A DNA stretch of 64,000 nucleotides from Bacteroidota bacterium (GCA_029558435.1 JAKQEZ010000523.1:1-64000); one strand, 5' to 3'; counted from the stretch's first letter, positions 26,611 through 36,117 are shown. Notes: generated by a model not told the origin, from the sequence alone. Program-made: numbers and translations.

Positions 26611-27735
26611 TTATTCAATTTTATCAAGTTCAAACAAGTAACCTAATTGTTTTTTGTTAGCATTCTTAGGAATCAGGTACTTAACAGCACAATTGCGTAA
26701 AAATATTCCAAAAGGGTTGTTTAATTGAGCTAATTTTCCAAATTTCCAACTGGTGTTAACCACAAAATGTGCTTTTTTGCGACGAATTACAGGATATAGC
26801 TGAAAAGCTTTAGCAACATCGTATTTTTTCAATAATTCACCCAACACATAAGCATCTTCGACGGCTTGACAAGCACCTTGACCCAAATTAGGGGTTGTTG
26901 CATGAGCTGCATCTCCAATTAAACAAACACTTTCGGTGTTCCATGTATTTATTGGTTTTAAATCCATTAATTTAGAGGCAATAATGTTTTCTTGCGGTGT
27001 TGCCAAAATGATGTCTTCCATTGTTTTGTCAAATCGATGCAGGTGTTTCTTTGGTGAGTCTTGAAGAACTCCTAGATTATCATTAAGTGTAAAATACCAA
27101 TAAACTTGGGTGTTATTTACTGCAACTATGCCACAACGAGCGCCTTGCCCCCACGCCTCAATGGCAGTTTGTGGGTGATCCAATTGGTAATTTACAACTC
27201 CCCGCCAACACCATTGATGCGAATCACGCAGTGTGGAAGGTGGGAATAAAGTTTGACGGACTTTGGAATGAATGCCGTCAGCTCCAATAACAAAGGGTGT
27301 AGTTGCACAACTTCCATCTTCAAACAAAAGTTGATAGCCTTCATCATTTTTTTGAATATTTTGCAAGCGTTTGTTTAATACAATGTTTTCCTCGCCAACA
27401 TGTTGCACCAAAATAGCATGCAAATCAGATCGTAAAATGGCTTGATTTTGAAGTTGATAGTGTGCTTCAAACGGTTGTAAATCCAAATCAGATAGTGGTT
27501 CCAAATGTGCATTGGTGATTTGCATGCAAGTAATTTTGTTCCCTGCTTGTTCAATGGCTTTATGAACGCCTAAATGCTTGTAAACTTGCATAGCATTATT
27601 GGCTAAAATGATACCTGCTCCAACGGCCTTGATTGCAGGTGTTTGCTCGTATAATTGAAACGGAATCCCAACCTTTTTTAATGCCAATGCAGTGGTTAAT
27701 CCGCCAATTCCTCCCCCAATAATTGCAATTTTCAT
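26611..27735 (-). CDS. FAD-dependent monooxygenase (p-hydroxybenzoate hydroxylase family)
   Basis: A 374-residue flavoprotein. The dinucleotide-binding GGGIGGLTTALALKK is at residues 7-21, the NAD(P)H/FAD DG motif reads VIGADGIHSKVRQ (about 155), and the GD motif reads LIGDAAHATTPNLGQGA (about 280). These three define group A aromatic hydroxylases, which include UbiH, TetX and salicylate hydroxylase. The substrate cannot be decided: TetX-like, zeaxanthin-epoxidase-like and salicylate-type enzymes share these features. The start ATG at 27735 is preferred over a frame start seven codons upstream. It has a promoter divergent from the helicase promoter. Confidence 0.85.
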   Translation of the reverse strand: MKIAIIGGGIGGLTTALALKKVGIPFQLYEQTPAIKAVGAGIILANNAMQVYKHLGVHKAIEQAGNKITCMQITNAHLEPLSDLDLQPFEAHYQLQNQAILRSDLHAILVQHVGEENIVLNKRLQNIQKNDEGYQLLFEDGSCATTPFVIGADGIHSKVRQTLFPPSTLRDSHQWCWRGVVNYQLDHPQTAIEAWGQGARCGIVAVNNTQVYWYFTLNDNLGVLQDSPKKHLHRFDKTMEDIILATPQENIIASKLMDLKPINTWNTESVCLIGDAAHATTPNLGQGACQAVEDAYVLGELLKKYDVAKAFQLYPVIRRKKAHFVVNTSWKFGKLAQLNNPFGIFLRNCAVKYLIPKNANKKQLGYLFELDKIE

Positions 27736-27753
27736 AACCTGATCAATTTCTAT

Positions 27754-27782
27754 CAAAAATAAAAAAACAAATTAATTACCAA
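27754..27782 (-). promoter_or_regulatory. Promoter of the monooxygenase-lipoprotein unit
   Basis: On the minus strand TTG (27782-27780) and TATTTTTG (27761-27754) are spaced by 18 nt, matching the Bacteroidota consensus. The leader before the ATG at 27735 would be about 13-15 nt. Confidence 0.6.
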
Positions 27783-27832
27783 TTTTTTATCACCTAAAAA
27801 TTACAGCTTTTATATTTATTTTTCATAGTTTA

Positions 27833-27862
27833 TTGTGTAACAAGAAATTCTCCGTACCTTTG
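27833..27862 (+). promoter_or_regulatory. Consensus Bacteroidota promoter of the DEAD-box helicase gene
   Basis: TTG (27833-27835), 19 nt, TACCTTTG (27855-27862), then CGCCC. This is the strongest promoter match in the window. The start point would be near 27867, giving a leader of about 19 nt before the ATG at 27886. Confidence 0.82.
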
Positions 27863-27885
27863 CGCCCTATTTTAAAATATTTTAG

Positions 27886-29745
27886 ATGACATTTAAAGAA
27901 CTCGGGCTAAAGAGTGAGGTGTTGAAGTCGTTACAAGAATTGGGGTTTGAAACACCTACTCCTATACAAGCCGAAGCGATTCCTCACTTGTTAAAAGAAA
28001 ACAGTGATTTCGTTGGCTTAGCTCAAACAGGGACAGGAAAGACAGCAGCGTTTGGTCTTCCATTAGTTAGTAAAGTTGAAGAAGGAATTAAAATCCCACA
28101 AGGATTAATCATTTGTCCCACAAGGGAATTATGCCTTCAAATTGCAAAAGATTTACAAAATTACGCAAAGCATTTAGACATTAATATTGTTGCCGTTTAC
28201 GGAGGAACAGATATCCGCCGTCAAATGAAAGATATTAAAGATGGCGTGGCAATTGTTGTTGCTACACCTGGTCGTTTGGTTGATTTAACAGAACGCAAAG
28301 CACTTCGTTTGGATGAAGTGAAATGGGTAGTGTTGGATGAAGCCGACGAAATGTTGAACATGGGGTTCAAAGAAGATATCGATACGATACTTGAAAAAAC
28401 GCCATTTACAAAAAATGTTTGGTTATTTTCTGCAACAATGCCAAAAGAAGTGGCAGAGATTGCTAAAAATTACATGACAAATCCACTAGAAGTGAGCATT
28501 GGTCATAAAAACCAAACCAATGAAAATATTGAGCACATCTATTTCATGGTTAAAGAAAGAGATAGATATGCAGCAACAAAACGTTTGATTGACTTTAACC
28601 CAAATATTTATGGGTTGATTTTCTGTCGCACACGTAACGAAACTGCAATGGTTGCCGAAAAATTAGAGAAAGACGGATACAATGCCGCTCCTTTGCACGG
28701 TGATTTATCGCAAGCACAACGTGACTCAGTAATGAAACGTTTTCGTGAGCGTTCCATCCAAGTGTTGGTTGCAACTGACGTAGCAGCTCGTGGTATCGAC
28801 GTGAGCGATATTACGCACGTAATCAATTATAATTTACCAGACGATATTGAAAACTATACGCACCGTTCTGGTCGTACAGCTCGTGCAGGTAAGAAAGGAG
28901 AATCTTTGGTATTGGTGAATACCCGTGAAATGGGTAAAATTCGTCAAATTGAACGTGTTATTCGCACTACTTTTACTGCAGGTCACGTACCTAATGCAAA
29001 AGAAATTTGTGAAGTTCAATTGTTGCAATTAGCCGATAAAGTTATTTCTGCCGAAGTAAAAGAAGACGATATCCAAGAATTCTTGCCAATTATTATGCGT
29101 GAATTTGATGGTTTGACAAAAGAAGAAGTCATTAAAAAATTCGTTTCTGCAGAGTTCAACCGTTTCTTTGATTATTACCAACGTTCTGGTGATTTGAATG
29201 CTTCGAAAGAAGACGATAGAGGTGGACGTGAACGCGAACGTAGAGATAGAGGTGATTCTGAAAATAAAACACGTTTCTTCGTAAACTTAGGGCGTAGAGA
29301 TGGTTTAAATCCAGGTGGATTGTTGCGTGTGATTTGCGATTCAACAGGATTGCGCTCAGACAACATCGGTCGAATTGACATCATGGCATCGTTCTCATTC
29401 TTTGAAGCCGATAATGAATTGGTAGATCAGATTTTGACAAAAGCAAACGGTTCTGATTACGAAGGACACACCGTTGCTGTTGAAGTGACTCGTAAACGCC
29501 AAAATGATGGTGGAAGCAGAAGAAGCAGTGGAGGTCGCTTTGAAGGTCGTCGTTCTGGAGAAGGAAGAGGCGATAGAGGTGGTAACCGTTTTGGAAGCCG
29601 TTCTGGAGAAGGTAGAAGTGATAGAAGCCGTGGAGACCGAGGAAGCAGAAGCAACGATAGAGGTGGTGATAGAGGCGCAAGAAGTAGTGGCTTTAGAGGC
29701 AGAAGTGAAGGTCGCTCAGGCGCTGGAGACAGAAAAAGAAGATAA
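27886..29745 (+). CDS. DEAD-box RNA helicase, DeaD/DbpA type, with RG-rich tail
   Basis: A 619-residue helicase. Motifs in order: Q motif (PTPIQ near residue 26), Walker A AQTGTGKT at 46-53, PTREL, TPGR, DEAD, SAT, then HRSGRTARAG of motif VI. From about residue 460 a DbpA-type RNA-binding domain follows (RFFVNLGRRDGLNPGGLLR, GRIDIMASFSFFE). The last 90 residues are an RG/SR/DRG-rich disordered tail that can bind RNA non-specifically. It is closest in layout to DeaD/CsdA, which acts in ribosome assembly and mRNA decay, mostly in the cold. A strong consensus promoter precedes it; typA follows after 14 nt. Confidence 0.92.
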   Translation: MTFKELGLKSEVLKSLQELGFETPTPIQAEAIPHLLKENSDFVGLAQTGTGKTAAFGLPLVSKVEEGIKIPQGLIICPTRELCLQIAKDLQNYAKHLDINIVAVYGGTDIRRQMKDIKDGVAIVVATPGRLVDLTERKALRLDEVKWVVLDEADEMLNMGFKEDIDTILEKTPFTKNVWLFSATMPKEVAEIAKNYMTNPLEVSIGHKNQTNENIEHIYFMVKERDRYAATKRLIDFNPNIYGLIFCRTRNETAMVAEKLEKDGYNAAPLHGDLSQAQRDSVMKRFRERSIQVLVATDVAARGIDVSDITHVINYNLPDDIENYTHRSGRTARAGKKGESLVLVNTREMGKIRQIERVIRTTFTAGHVPNAKEICEVQLLQLADKVISAEVKEDDIQEFLPIIMREFDGLTKEEVIKKFVSAEFNRFFDYYQRSGDLNASKEDDRGGRERERRDRGDSENKTRFFVNLGRRDGLNPGGLLRVICDSTGLRSDNIGRIDIMASFSFFEADNELVDQILTKANGSDYEGHTVAVEVTRKRQNDGGSRRSSGGRFEGRRSGEGRGDRGGNRFGSRSGEGRSDRSRGDRGSRSNDRGGDRGARSSGFRGRSEGRSGAGDRKRR

Positions 29746-29759
29746 AACAACAATAATTT

Positions 29760-31556
29760 ATGGAAATTAGAAACATAGCCATCATTGCGCACGTTGACCA
29801 CGGTAAAACAACATTGGTTGATAAAATGATTGAAGCGGGCAATGCTGTTGATGAAAGAGAACGTCCGCAAGGAACATTGATTATGGATAACAACGATTTG
29901 GAACGTGAACGTGGTATTACCATCGTTTCTAAAAACGTTTCGGTATCGTATAAAGGAACAAAAATTAATATCATTGACACTCCGGGGCACGCCGATTTTG
30001 GTGGTGAGGTAGAACGTGTATTGAACATGGCGGATGGTGTTTGTTTGTTGGTGGATGCTTTTGAAGGTCCAATGCCACAAACACGCTTCGTATTAGGAAA
30101 AGCTTTGTCAATGGGAATTAAACCGTTGTTGGTAATTAACAAAGTGGACAAAGAAAACTGTACACCAGACGAAGTGCACGAAAAAGTGTTCGATTTGATG
30201 TTTGAATTGGATGCCAACGAAGAACAATTGGAATTCCCTACAATCTACGGTTCTGCTAAAAACGGTTGGATGTCTGAAGATTGGAAAAAACAAACAGATT
30301 CGATTACTCCGTTATTAGACAAAATTTTAGATTACTTTAAACCTAAAACAATTGAAGCGGGTACAACTCAAATGTTGATTACATCGTTGGATTATTCAAC
30401 CTTTGTTGGACGTATTGCCATTGGTCGTTTAAACCGTGGTGAATTGAAACCAAACATGCCAGTTTCTGTTGCAAAGCGCGATGGTTCTATCCAAAAACAC
30501 CGCATCAAAGAAGTGTTTGTGTTTGAAGGATTGAACAGAGTAAAAGTAGAAAGCGTAACAGCAGGAGATATTTGTGCAATTACAGGTATTGAAGGATTTG
30601 AAATTGGTGACTGCATTTGTGATATCGATAATCCAGAACCATTGGCAACAATCACTATTGATGAGCCAACAATGAGTATGATGTTTTCTATCAACGATTC
30701 ACCATTCTTTGGAAAAGAAGGAAAATTTGTGACTTCGCGCCATATTGAAGAACGTTTGCAAAAAGAGTTGGAAAAAAACTTGGCAATGCGTTTGGTGAAA
30801 ACAGATAAAGCCGACAAATGGATGGTGTTTGGTCGTGGTGTTATGCACTTGTCTGTTTTAATTGAAACGATGCGTCGTGAAGGATATGAATTGCAAGTTG
30901 GTCAGCCACAAGTTATCATCAAAGAAATTGATGGTGTAAAATGTGAGCCAGTTGAAGAGTTGACAATTGATATTCCTGAAGCAAATTCTGGAACAGCTGT
31001 AGAGGCAGTTTCTAAGCGCAAAGGTGAAATGAAAAACATGGAAGCAAAAGGTGAGCGAATGATTATCGAATTTGAAATTCCATCAAGAGGTATCATTGGT
31101 TTAAGAAACTATTTGTTGACACAAACGGCAGGTGAAGCAGTGGTAACACACCGTTTTAAAGAATATCAACCGTATAAAGGAGAAATTCCTGGACGTCAAA
31201 ATGGTTCATTGATTTCTATGGAGCAAGGTGCTGCAATTCCTTTCTCTTTGTCTAACTTACAAGAAAGAGGAACGTTTTTCGTGAATCCGAACGAGTCGAT
31301 TTACGAAGGACAAGTAATTGGAGAACATACAAGAGCAAATGACTTGGTGGTTAACGTAACAAAAACGAAAAAATTAACCAACATGCGTGCTTCTGGTTCC
31401 GATGAGAAAGTAAAAATTGCACCAGCAAGAGTTTTCTCTTTAGAAGAATGTTTAGAATACATCCAAGGAGATGAGTATGTGGAAGTTACGCCTCAGAATT
31501 TGCGTATGCGTAAAATCTTGTTAAAAGAAACAGATAGAAAAAGAGCAGGTAAATAA
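29760..31556 (+). CDS. typA: Translational GTPase TypA/BipA
   Basis: A 598-residue ribosome-associated GTPase of usual length. AHVDHGKTTLVD at residues 10-21 is the P-loop, RERGITI the switch I region, DTPGHADFGGEVERV switch II and NKVD the G4 motif. The C-terminal half carries EF-G-like domains and the TypA-specific domain with SRGIIGLRNYLLT and MRASGSDEKVKIAPA. TypA supports 50S assembly and stress or cold growth. Its pairing with a DeaD-type helicase suggests a shared ribosome biogenesis role. A terminator follows. Confidence 0.96.
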   Translation: MEIRNIAIIAHVDHGKTTLVDKMIEAGNAVDERERPQGTLIMDNNDLERERGITIVSKNVSVSYKGTKINIIDTPGHADFGGEVERVLNMADGVCLLVDAFEGPMPQTRFVLGKALSMGIKPLLVINKVDKENCTPDEVHEKVFDLMFELDANEEQLEFPTIYGSAKNGWMSEDWKKQTDSITPLLDKILDYFKPKTIEAGTTQMLITSLDYSTFVGRIAIGRLNRGELKPNMPVSVAKRDGSIQKHRIKEVFVFEGLNRVKVESVTAGDICAITGIEGFEIGDCICDIDNPEPLATITIDEPTMSMMFSINDSPFFGKEGKFVTSRHIEERLQKELEKNLAMRLVKTDKADKWMVFGRGVMHLSVLIETMRREGYELQVGQPQVIIKEIDGVKCEPVEELTIDIPEANSGTAVEAVSKRKGEMKNMEAKGERMIIEFEIPSRGIIGLRNYLLTQTAGEAVVTHRFKEYQPYKGEIPGRQNGSLISMEQGAAIPFSLSNLQERGTFFVNPNESIYEGQVIGEHTRANDLVVNVTKTKKLTNMRASGSDEKVKIAPARVFSLEECLEYIQGDEYVEVTPQNLRMRKILLKETDRKRAGK

Positions 31557-31579
31557 GCTTTTTTATTCAAATTTATAGA

Positions 31580-31611
31580 TGAACAGTCTCTTTTGGGGCT
31601 GTTCATTTTTT
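31580..31611 (+). terminator. Intrinsic terminator after typA
   Basis: TGAACAGTC (31580-31588) pairs with GGCTGTTCA (31597-31605), one G-U pair, 8-nt loop, followed by six T. Confidence 0.88.
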
Positions 31612-31683
31612 GTTAATAATTAATCGAAACGAAATAGTTAAGTGCATTTTTTTTTGTAACTTTATAGTTAAATAGAAAGTTCT

Positions 31684-33090
31684 ATGTTTGATAACGACGA
31701 TGAGGATTTTTTTGACGAGCATTTGAGAGAAGATATTTCAAATTTTGAAAACTATCTCAAAGGTGGTTCAATGGGATTTATGGAAAGCGATCGCTGGGAG
31801 TTTTTGATTGACCATTACTTGATGAATAGTCAGTACAAAAAAGCCAATTTAGCAGCAGATTATGCCTTGTCACAGTTTCCATACATCGCAACCTATACCA
31901 TTCGAAAGGCGCAAGCTATGTCGGCATTAGGACAATTGAAAGAAGCATTGAATTTGATTTCAAGCGTTGAAAAAAACGTAGAAGATTCTGCAGAACTATT
32001 GCTAACCAAAGCTTCTATTTTTAGTCAATTACGCGATCACAAGCAAGCAATTAAATATTTTAAAGAGGCAATACAAGCTACACAAGAAGAAGAGGATAGG
32101 GATGAAATTTTCTTGGATTTAGCAATGGAATATCAAGCCTTGCGTGATTTCAAAGGTGCTATTGCTGTTTTGCAAGAAGCCATCCGTGTGAACCCAGAAA
32201 ATGAAGGAGCAATTTATGAAATAGCATATTGCTATGATCAATTGGGTGATTTTGAAAATGCCATCAAATGTTATCTTGATTTTATAGACGAAAATCCCTA
32301 TTCGTTTACCGCTTGGTATAATTTAGGAAATGCCTATACGAAATTAGATGATTTTGATAAAGCAATAGAAGCCTACGATTATAGCATTGTGATTAACGAT
32401 GAATTTGGCCCCGTTTATTTCAATCTTGGAAATGCTTACATGGAAAATGATCGTTTCTCGGATGCAATAGAAGCTTTTCAAAAATGCATAGAATTGGAAG
32501 GAAACGACCCGATGGCCTTTTGTTATATTGGAGAGGCGTATGAGCAATTGGGAAATTTAGAATTGGCTGAAAGTTATTACAAAAAAAGTTTGGATATTGC
32601 CCCATTGTTGCCTGATGCTTGGTTGGGATTGGGAATTGTTGAAGACTTAAAAGGCGATACTGCAGCTGGAATTACTTTGATTGAAAAAGCATCCGAATTA
32701 GACCCCAATAATGCGGGTATTTACCACGTGTTGGCGGGTGCCTATGAAAAAATTGAAGATTACGAAAAAACGTTTGATTTATACGATACATCACTCAACT
32801 TGGATAGCACTGATGAAGAATGCTTGAAAGGATTTATTGAATTTTTAAACAAAACAGAAACACGTCAAGCAGTATTGGAGTTTTTGGAGACGTTTACAAC
32901 CGATTACGGCCTCAACGATTCGTTGGATCTATTGATGGTCAATCAATTGTGGTTGGTTGGGCGCCACGAAGAAGCAGTAGCATTGTTTGCTTTATGTGTT
33001 GAAAAAGATAGAGAAAAAGCAAAAGAACTATTTGATATAAACAATCAATTGAGCTCCGTTAGTGAGTTTTTACATTTAATCGAAAAATAA
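31684..33090 (+). CDS. Tetratricopeptide repeat protein
   Basis: A 468-residue cytoplasmic protein with no signal peptide. After an acidic N-terminus (DNDDEDFFDE) it is built from about ten TPR units; clear ones read AWYNLGNAYTKLDDFDKAIEAYDYSI, PVYFNLGNAYMENDRFSDAIEAF and AFCYIGEAYEQLGNLELAESYYKK (each read as separate 34-residue repeats). TPRs form a superhelix for binding partner proteins. The partner is not known. The next gene, a phosphosulfolactate synthase homologue, follows after 6 nt, so the two are likely in one transcript with the genes to 36089. Confidence 0.88.
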   Translation: MFDNDDEDFFDEHLREDISNFENYLKGGSMGFMESDRWEFLIDHYLMNSQYKKANLAADYALSQFPYIATYTIRKAQAMSALGQLKEALNLISSVEKNVEDSAELLLTKASIFSQLRDHKQAIKYFKEAIQATQEEEDRDEIFLDLAMEYQALRDFKGAIAVLQEAIRVNPENEGAIYEIAYCYDQLGDFENAIKCYLDFIDENPYSFTAWYNLGNAYTKLDDFDKAIEAYDYSIVINDEFGPVYFNLGNAYMENDRFSDAIEAFQKCIELEGNDPMAFCYIGEAYEQLGNLELAESYYKKSLDIAPLLPDAWLGLGIVEDLKGDTAAGITLIEKASELDPNNAGIYHVLAGAYEKIEDYEKTFDLYDTSLNLDSTDEECLKGFIEFLNKTETRQAVLEFLETFTTDYGLNDSLDLLMVNQLWLVGRHEEAVALFALCVEKDREKAKELFDINNQLSSVSEFLHLIEK

Positions 33091-33096
33091 AAACCT

Positions 33097-33936
33097 ATGA
33101 ATTTTGAATTACCATACATTCCAGAAAGATCTGTAAAACCAAGACAAAAAGGATTAACAATGATGATGGATAAAGGATTGAGCTTGCAAGAAGCTACCAA
33201 CTTTATTCAAGCAAATGGTCATTTAACAGATGTTGTAAAATTTGGATTTGGAACTGCATATGTTACCAATGATTTAGAAAAGAAATTAGCACTTTACCGC
33301 GAAGCAGGCATTCGTCCGTATTTTGGTGGAACTTTGTTTGAAGTATTTTATGCAAGAGGCAAACATGAAGATTATTTGCGTTTGTTGGATAAATACAAAA
33401 TGGATTTGGTGGAAGTTTCGGATGGTTCAATTATGATTAACCACGATGAGAAATGTGAAATCATCCATAAATTAGCCAAAGATAGAACGGTTTTATCAGA
33501 AGTGGGCTCCAAAGATGCCGGTATTTTAATTGCTCCAAATCGTTGGATTAAAATGATGAAAACAGAGTTGGAAGCTGGTTCTTGGAAAGTGATTGCAGAA
33601 GGTAGAGAGGCTGGAAACGTTGGTGTTTTTCGTCCAAATGGAACCGCTCATACCATGTTGATTAATAAAATCATTGCCAAAGTTAAACCCGAAGATATTT
33701 TATGGGAAGCACCACAAAAAAACCAACAAGTGTGGTTCATCAAATTGTTTGGTGCTGACGTGAATTTAGGAAATATTGCTCCTTTTGACGTTATTCCGTT
33801 AGAATGTTTGCGCTTAGGTTTAAGAGGCGATACGTTTTTTGAGTTTTTACCAAAAGATTTTGCTACGCGCTTAAAACAAGTTAATGATGAAGACGAAGTG
33901 GCTGAATACGAGCGTGAAAACAATGCAGAAGAATAA
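33097..33936 (+). CDS. Phosphosulfolactate synthase family protein (ComA-like)
   Basis: A 279-residue TIM-barrel protein. MMDKGLSLQEATNF, DVVKFGFGTAY, YFGGTLFEVFYARG, VEVSDGSIMI and SEVGSKD match the ComA family, with the Lys, Asp and Glu positions used to bind phosphoenolpyruvate and add sulfite. In methanogens this makes (R)-phosphosulfolactate for coenzyme M; in Bacillus a homologue leads to spore sulfolactate. Neither product is expected here; sulfonolipid or another sulfonate is a possible use but only a guess. No comB or comC gene is nearby. The length is a little above the usual 250. Confidence 0.85.
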   Translation: MNFELPYIPERSVKPRQKGLTMMMDKGLSLQEATNFIQANGHLTDVVKFGFGTAYVTNDLEKKLALYREAGIRPYFGGTLFEVFYARGKHEDYLRLLDKYKMDLVEVSDGSIMINHDEKCEIIHKLAKDRTVLSEVGSKDAGILIAPNRWIKMMKTELEAGSWKVIAEGREAGNVGVFRPNGTAHTMLINKIIAKVKPEDILWEAPQKNQQVWFIKLFGADVNLGNIAPFDVIPLECLRLGLRGDTFFEFLPKDFATRLKQVNDEDEVAEYERENNAEE

Positions 33937-33955
33937 ACTTTAGTTTTATTTTAAG

Positions 33956-35242
33956 ATGAAAAATCTATTGCTACTTCCATTTGTTTTCATCTTTTTTGCG
34001 TTTGCAACAAAAGCACAAACGTATTTTCCACCGTTAATAGGCAATACGTGGGAAACAACCGATCCTGCTGATTTGGGCTGGTGCGAGGATTCCATTCAAA
34101 AAATGTACAATTGGTTAGAAAATTCCGATTCTAAAGCATTTATTGTACTAAAAAATGGAAAAATTGTGCTTGAAAAATACTTCGGTACTTTTACAGCTGA
34201 TAGTTTCCATGTTTGGAATTCGGCAGGAAAAACATTAACCGCTTATGCCGTTGGTATTGCTCAATATGAAAATCTGTTGAATATCAACGATAAGTCAAGC
34301 GATTATTTAGGTGCAGGTTGGACCAGTTTAACAACGTCGCAAGAAGATTCAATTACAATCAAACATCAGTTGAGCATGACTACAGGACTTGACGATGGTG
34401 TTGCAGATATTTATTGCACCGATGCAAGTTGCTTGGTCTATAAAGCTCCTGCGGGCACACGTTGGGCATATCACAATGGTCCCTATACCTTACTCGATTC
34501 TGTTTTGAAAGTTGCAACAGGAATGCCATTAAATACTTGGATTCAGCAAAAAATAGGTTCCAAAATTGGTATGCAAGGGTTGTATGTAAGTGTTGGATAT
34601 AACAAAATTTTTGTTTCTAAACCACGTTCCATGGCTCGCTTTGGCTTGCTTTTATCACAAAATGGTTATTGGAACGGAACAGCCGTATTGCCCGATCCAA
34701 CGTATTTAAGTGAAATGACCAATTCGTCGCAATCGTTGAACCTTTCGTATGGTTACTTAACATGGTTGAACGGCAAATCATCGTTTATGTTGCCTCAAAC
34801 TCAATTTGTTTTCAGTGGTTCGTTGTGTCCCAATGCACCAGCAGATATGTATGCAGCCGAGGGTAAAAATGGGCAAATTATCAATGTCGTTCCATCACAA
34901 AATATCGTTTTGATTCGTATGGGAGCTTCGTTGGGAAATAATTTGGTTTCTACCACCTACAACGATACCATTTGGCAATACATGAACCGTTTGGAGTGTG
35001 ATTTAAGTACAAAACAACCCGAAATTTCTACATGGGAAGTTGCACCCAACCCATTCACCAATGAAATTTCTATTTCAAATTTATCTGGACTTGAAACAAT
35101 TCACATTACAGATGAATGGGGAAGAGCAGTTGCTTTTAAACAATTTGGTAACCGCATTGCACTTTCTGAACCTAAAAAAGGAATTTATTTTCTAACTTTA
35201 TCAACTCATCAATACCGAAAAACATACAAGTTAATCCATTAA
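33956..35242 (+). CDS. Secreted serine hydrolase of the beta-lactamase class C family, T9SS type A cargo
   Basis: A 428-residue exported protein. A signal peptide (MKNLLLLPFV to ATKAQ, residues 1-21) precedes a beta-lactamase/D-Ala-D-Ala-peptidase fold with nucleophile Ser in SAGK (SxxK) and the YxN motif in AYHNGPY. The last 70 or so residues resemble a type A sorting domain (VAPNPFTNEISI, LSEPKKGIYFLTL, KTYKLIH) and target type IX secretion. The enzyme may hydrolyse esters or peptides; class C relatives vary widely, so the substrate is not inferred. It sits between the ComA-like and lipoprotein phosphatase genes. Confidence 0.87.
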   Translation: MKNLLLLPFVFIFFAFATKAQTYFPPLIGNTWETTDPADLGWCEDSIQKMYNWLENSDSKAFIVLKNGKIVLEKYFGTFTADSFHVWNSAGKTLTAYAVGIAQYENLLNINDKSSDYLGAGWTSLTTSQEDSITIKHQLSMTTGLDDGVADIYCTDASCLVYKAPAGTRWAYHNGPYTLLDSVLKVATGMPLNTWIQQKIGSKIGMQGLYVSVGYNKIFVSKPRSMARFGLLLSQNGYWNGTAVLPDPTYLSEMTNSSQSLNLSYGYLTWLNGKSSFMLPQTQFVFSGSLCPNAPADMYAAEGKNGQIINVVPSQNIVLIRMGASLGNNLVSTTYNDTIWQYMNRLECDLSTKQPEISTWEVAPNPFTNEISISNLSGLETIHITDEWGRAVAFKQFGNRIALSEPKKGIYFLTLSTHQYRKTYKLIH

Positions 35243-35252
35243 TACACATACA

Positions 35253-36089
35253 ATGAAACAATTAGTAACAATTTCAACTATCGTTCTTTTTATTGCCAGC
35301 TGTGCAAGTACAAAAATTTCAAATGAACAAGGTTCAATAACCTCCAAACAAAATGTTAGAGAATACTCGGTTCAATCGGTGCTTTGGCAACAAACAGCAG
35401 CCGAATACCGAGCATTGTGTTATCAAGCCTATCAAACAGCAAAACTAAAGTTGGATTTTTTCTTGGAAACAACCAAACCAGACAATGACATGGGCTTTGC
35501 AATAATTACAGATATTGACGAAACCGTTTTGGATAACAGTCCCTACAACGCATGGTTAATTGAAAATAACCAAGATTATAAATTTGAAACTTGGAAAGCA
35601 TGGACAGACAAAGCAAGCGCTACAACTGTTCCTGGAGCTAAAGAATTTTTAAATTACGCCCAAAGCAGAGGTGTTGAGGTGTTTTATGTGAGCAACAGAA
35701 CAGTTGCAGAAAAAACAACAACCATGGCTAATTTGAAAAACCAAGGTTTACCTTATGCCGATGATGCACATTTGCTTTTAAAATCGGATAAAAGTTCAAA
35801 GTTAGAACGCTTTAAAACAATTACAGCTTCGCACAATATTTTGTTGTACATAGGCGACAATCTTTCTGATTTTCCATCAGCAAAACCAGAACATTCTTTT
35901 GAAGTTCCTTCAACACAAGAGCGCAATGCTAATACCGACCGATACAACAAGTATTTTGGAAACTATTTTATTGTATTGCCCAATCCAATGTATGGTGATT
36001 GGGAAACTAAAGGAATTTATCAAGGAAAACACAACTGGACCGAACAACAAGCAGATTCTCTTAGAAAAAGAAATTTGAGAGGGTTTTAG
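35253..36089 (+). CDS. Lipoprotein e(P4)-type acid phosphatase / 5'-nucleotidase
   Basis: A 278-residue lipoprotein. The signal peptide ends in a lipobox (FIASC, Cys17). The HAD-type class C acid phosphatase core shows TDIDETVLDNSPYNAWL (nucleophile Asp and general acid Asp), YVSNRT and GDNLSDF as metal site. In Haemophilus, e(P4) dephosphorylates NMN and other nucleotides in the outer membrane for NAD salvage; a similar nucleotide or phosphate scavenging role is likely here. It is 10 nt downstream of the serine hydrolase gene and ends the unit; no hairpin terminator is obvious after it. Confidence 0.88.
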   Translation: MKQLVTISTIVLFIASCASTKISNEQGSITSKQNVREYSVQSVLWQQTAAEYRALCYQAYQTAKLKLDFFLETTKPDNDMGFAIITDIDETVLDNSPYNAWLIENNQDYKFETWKAWTDKASATTVPGAKEFLNYAQSRGVEVFYVSNRTVAEKTTTMANLKNQGLPYADDAHLLLKSDKSSKLERFKTITASHNILLYIGDNLSDFPSAKPEHSFEVPSTQERNANTDRYNKYFGNYFIVLPNPMYGDWETKGIYQGKHNWTEQQADSLRKRNLRGF

Positions 36090-36117
36090 GAAAAAATCTA
36101 TTTTTTTGTTAATTTAT

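Noticed and set aside
29457..30080. 207-codon minus-strand open frame opposite the helicase tail
   Set aside because: It is Leu/Pro/Ser-rich low-complexity sequence produced by reading the RG-rich repeat codons backwards, and it crosses from the helicase into typA. The plus-strand genes explain the region fully.
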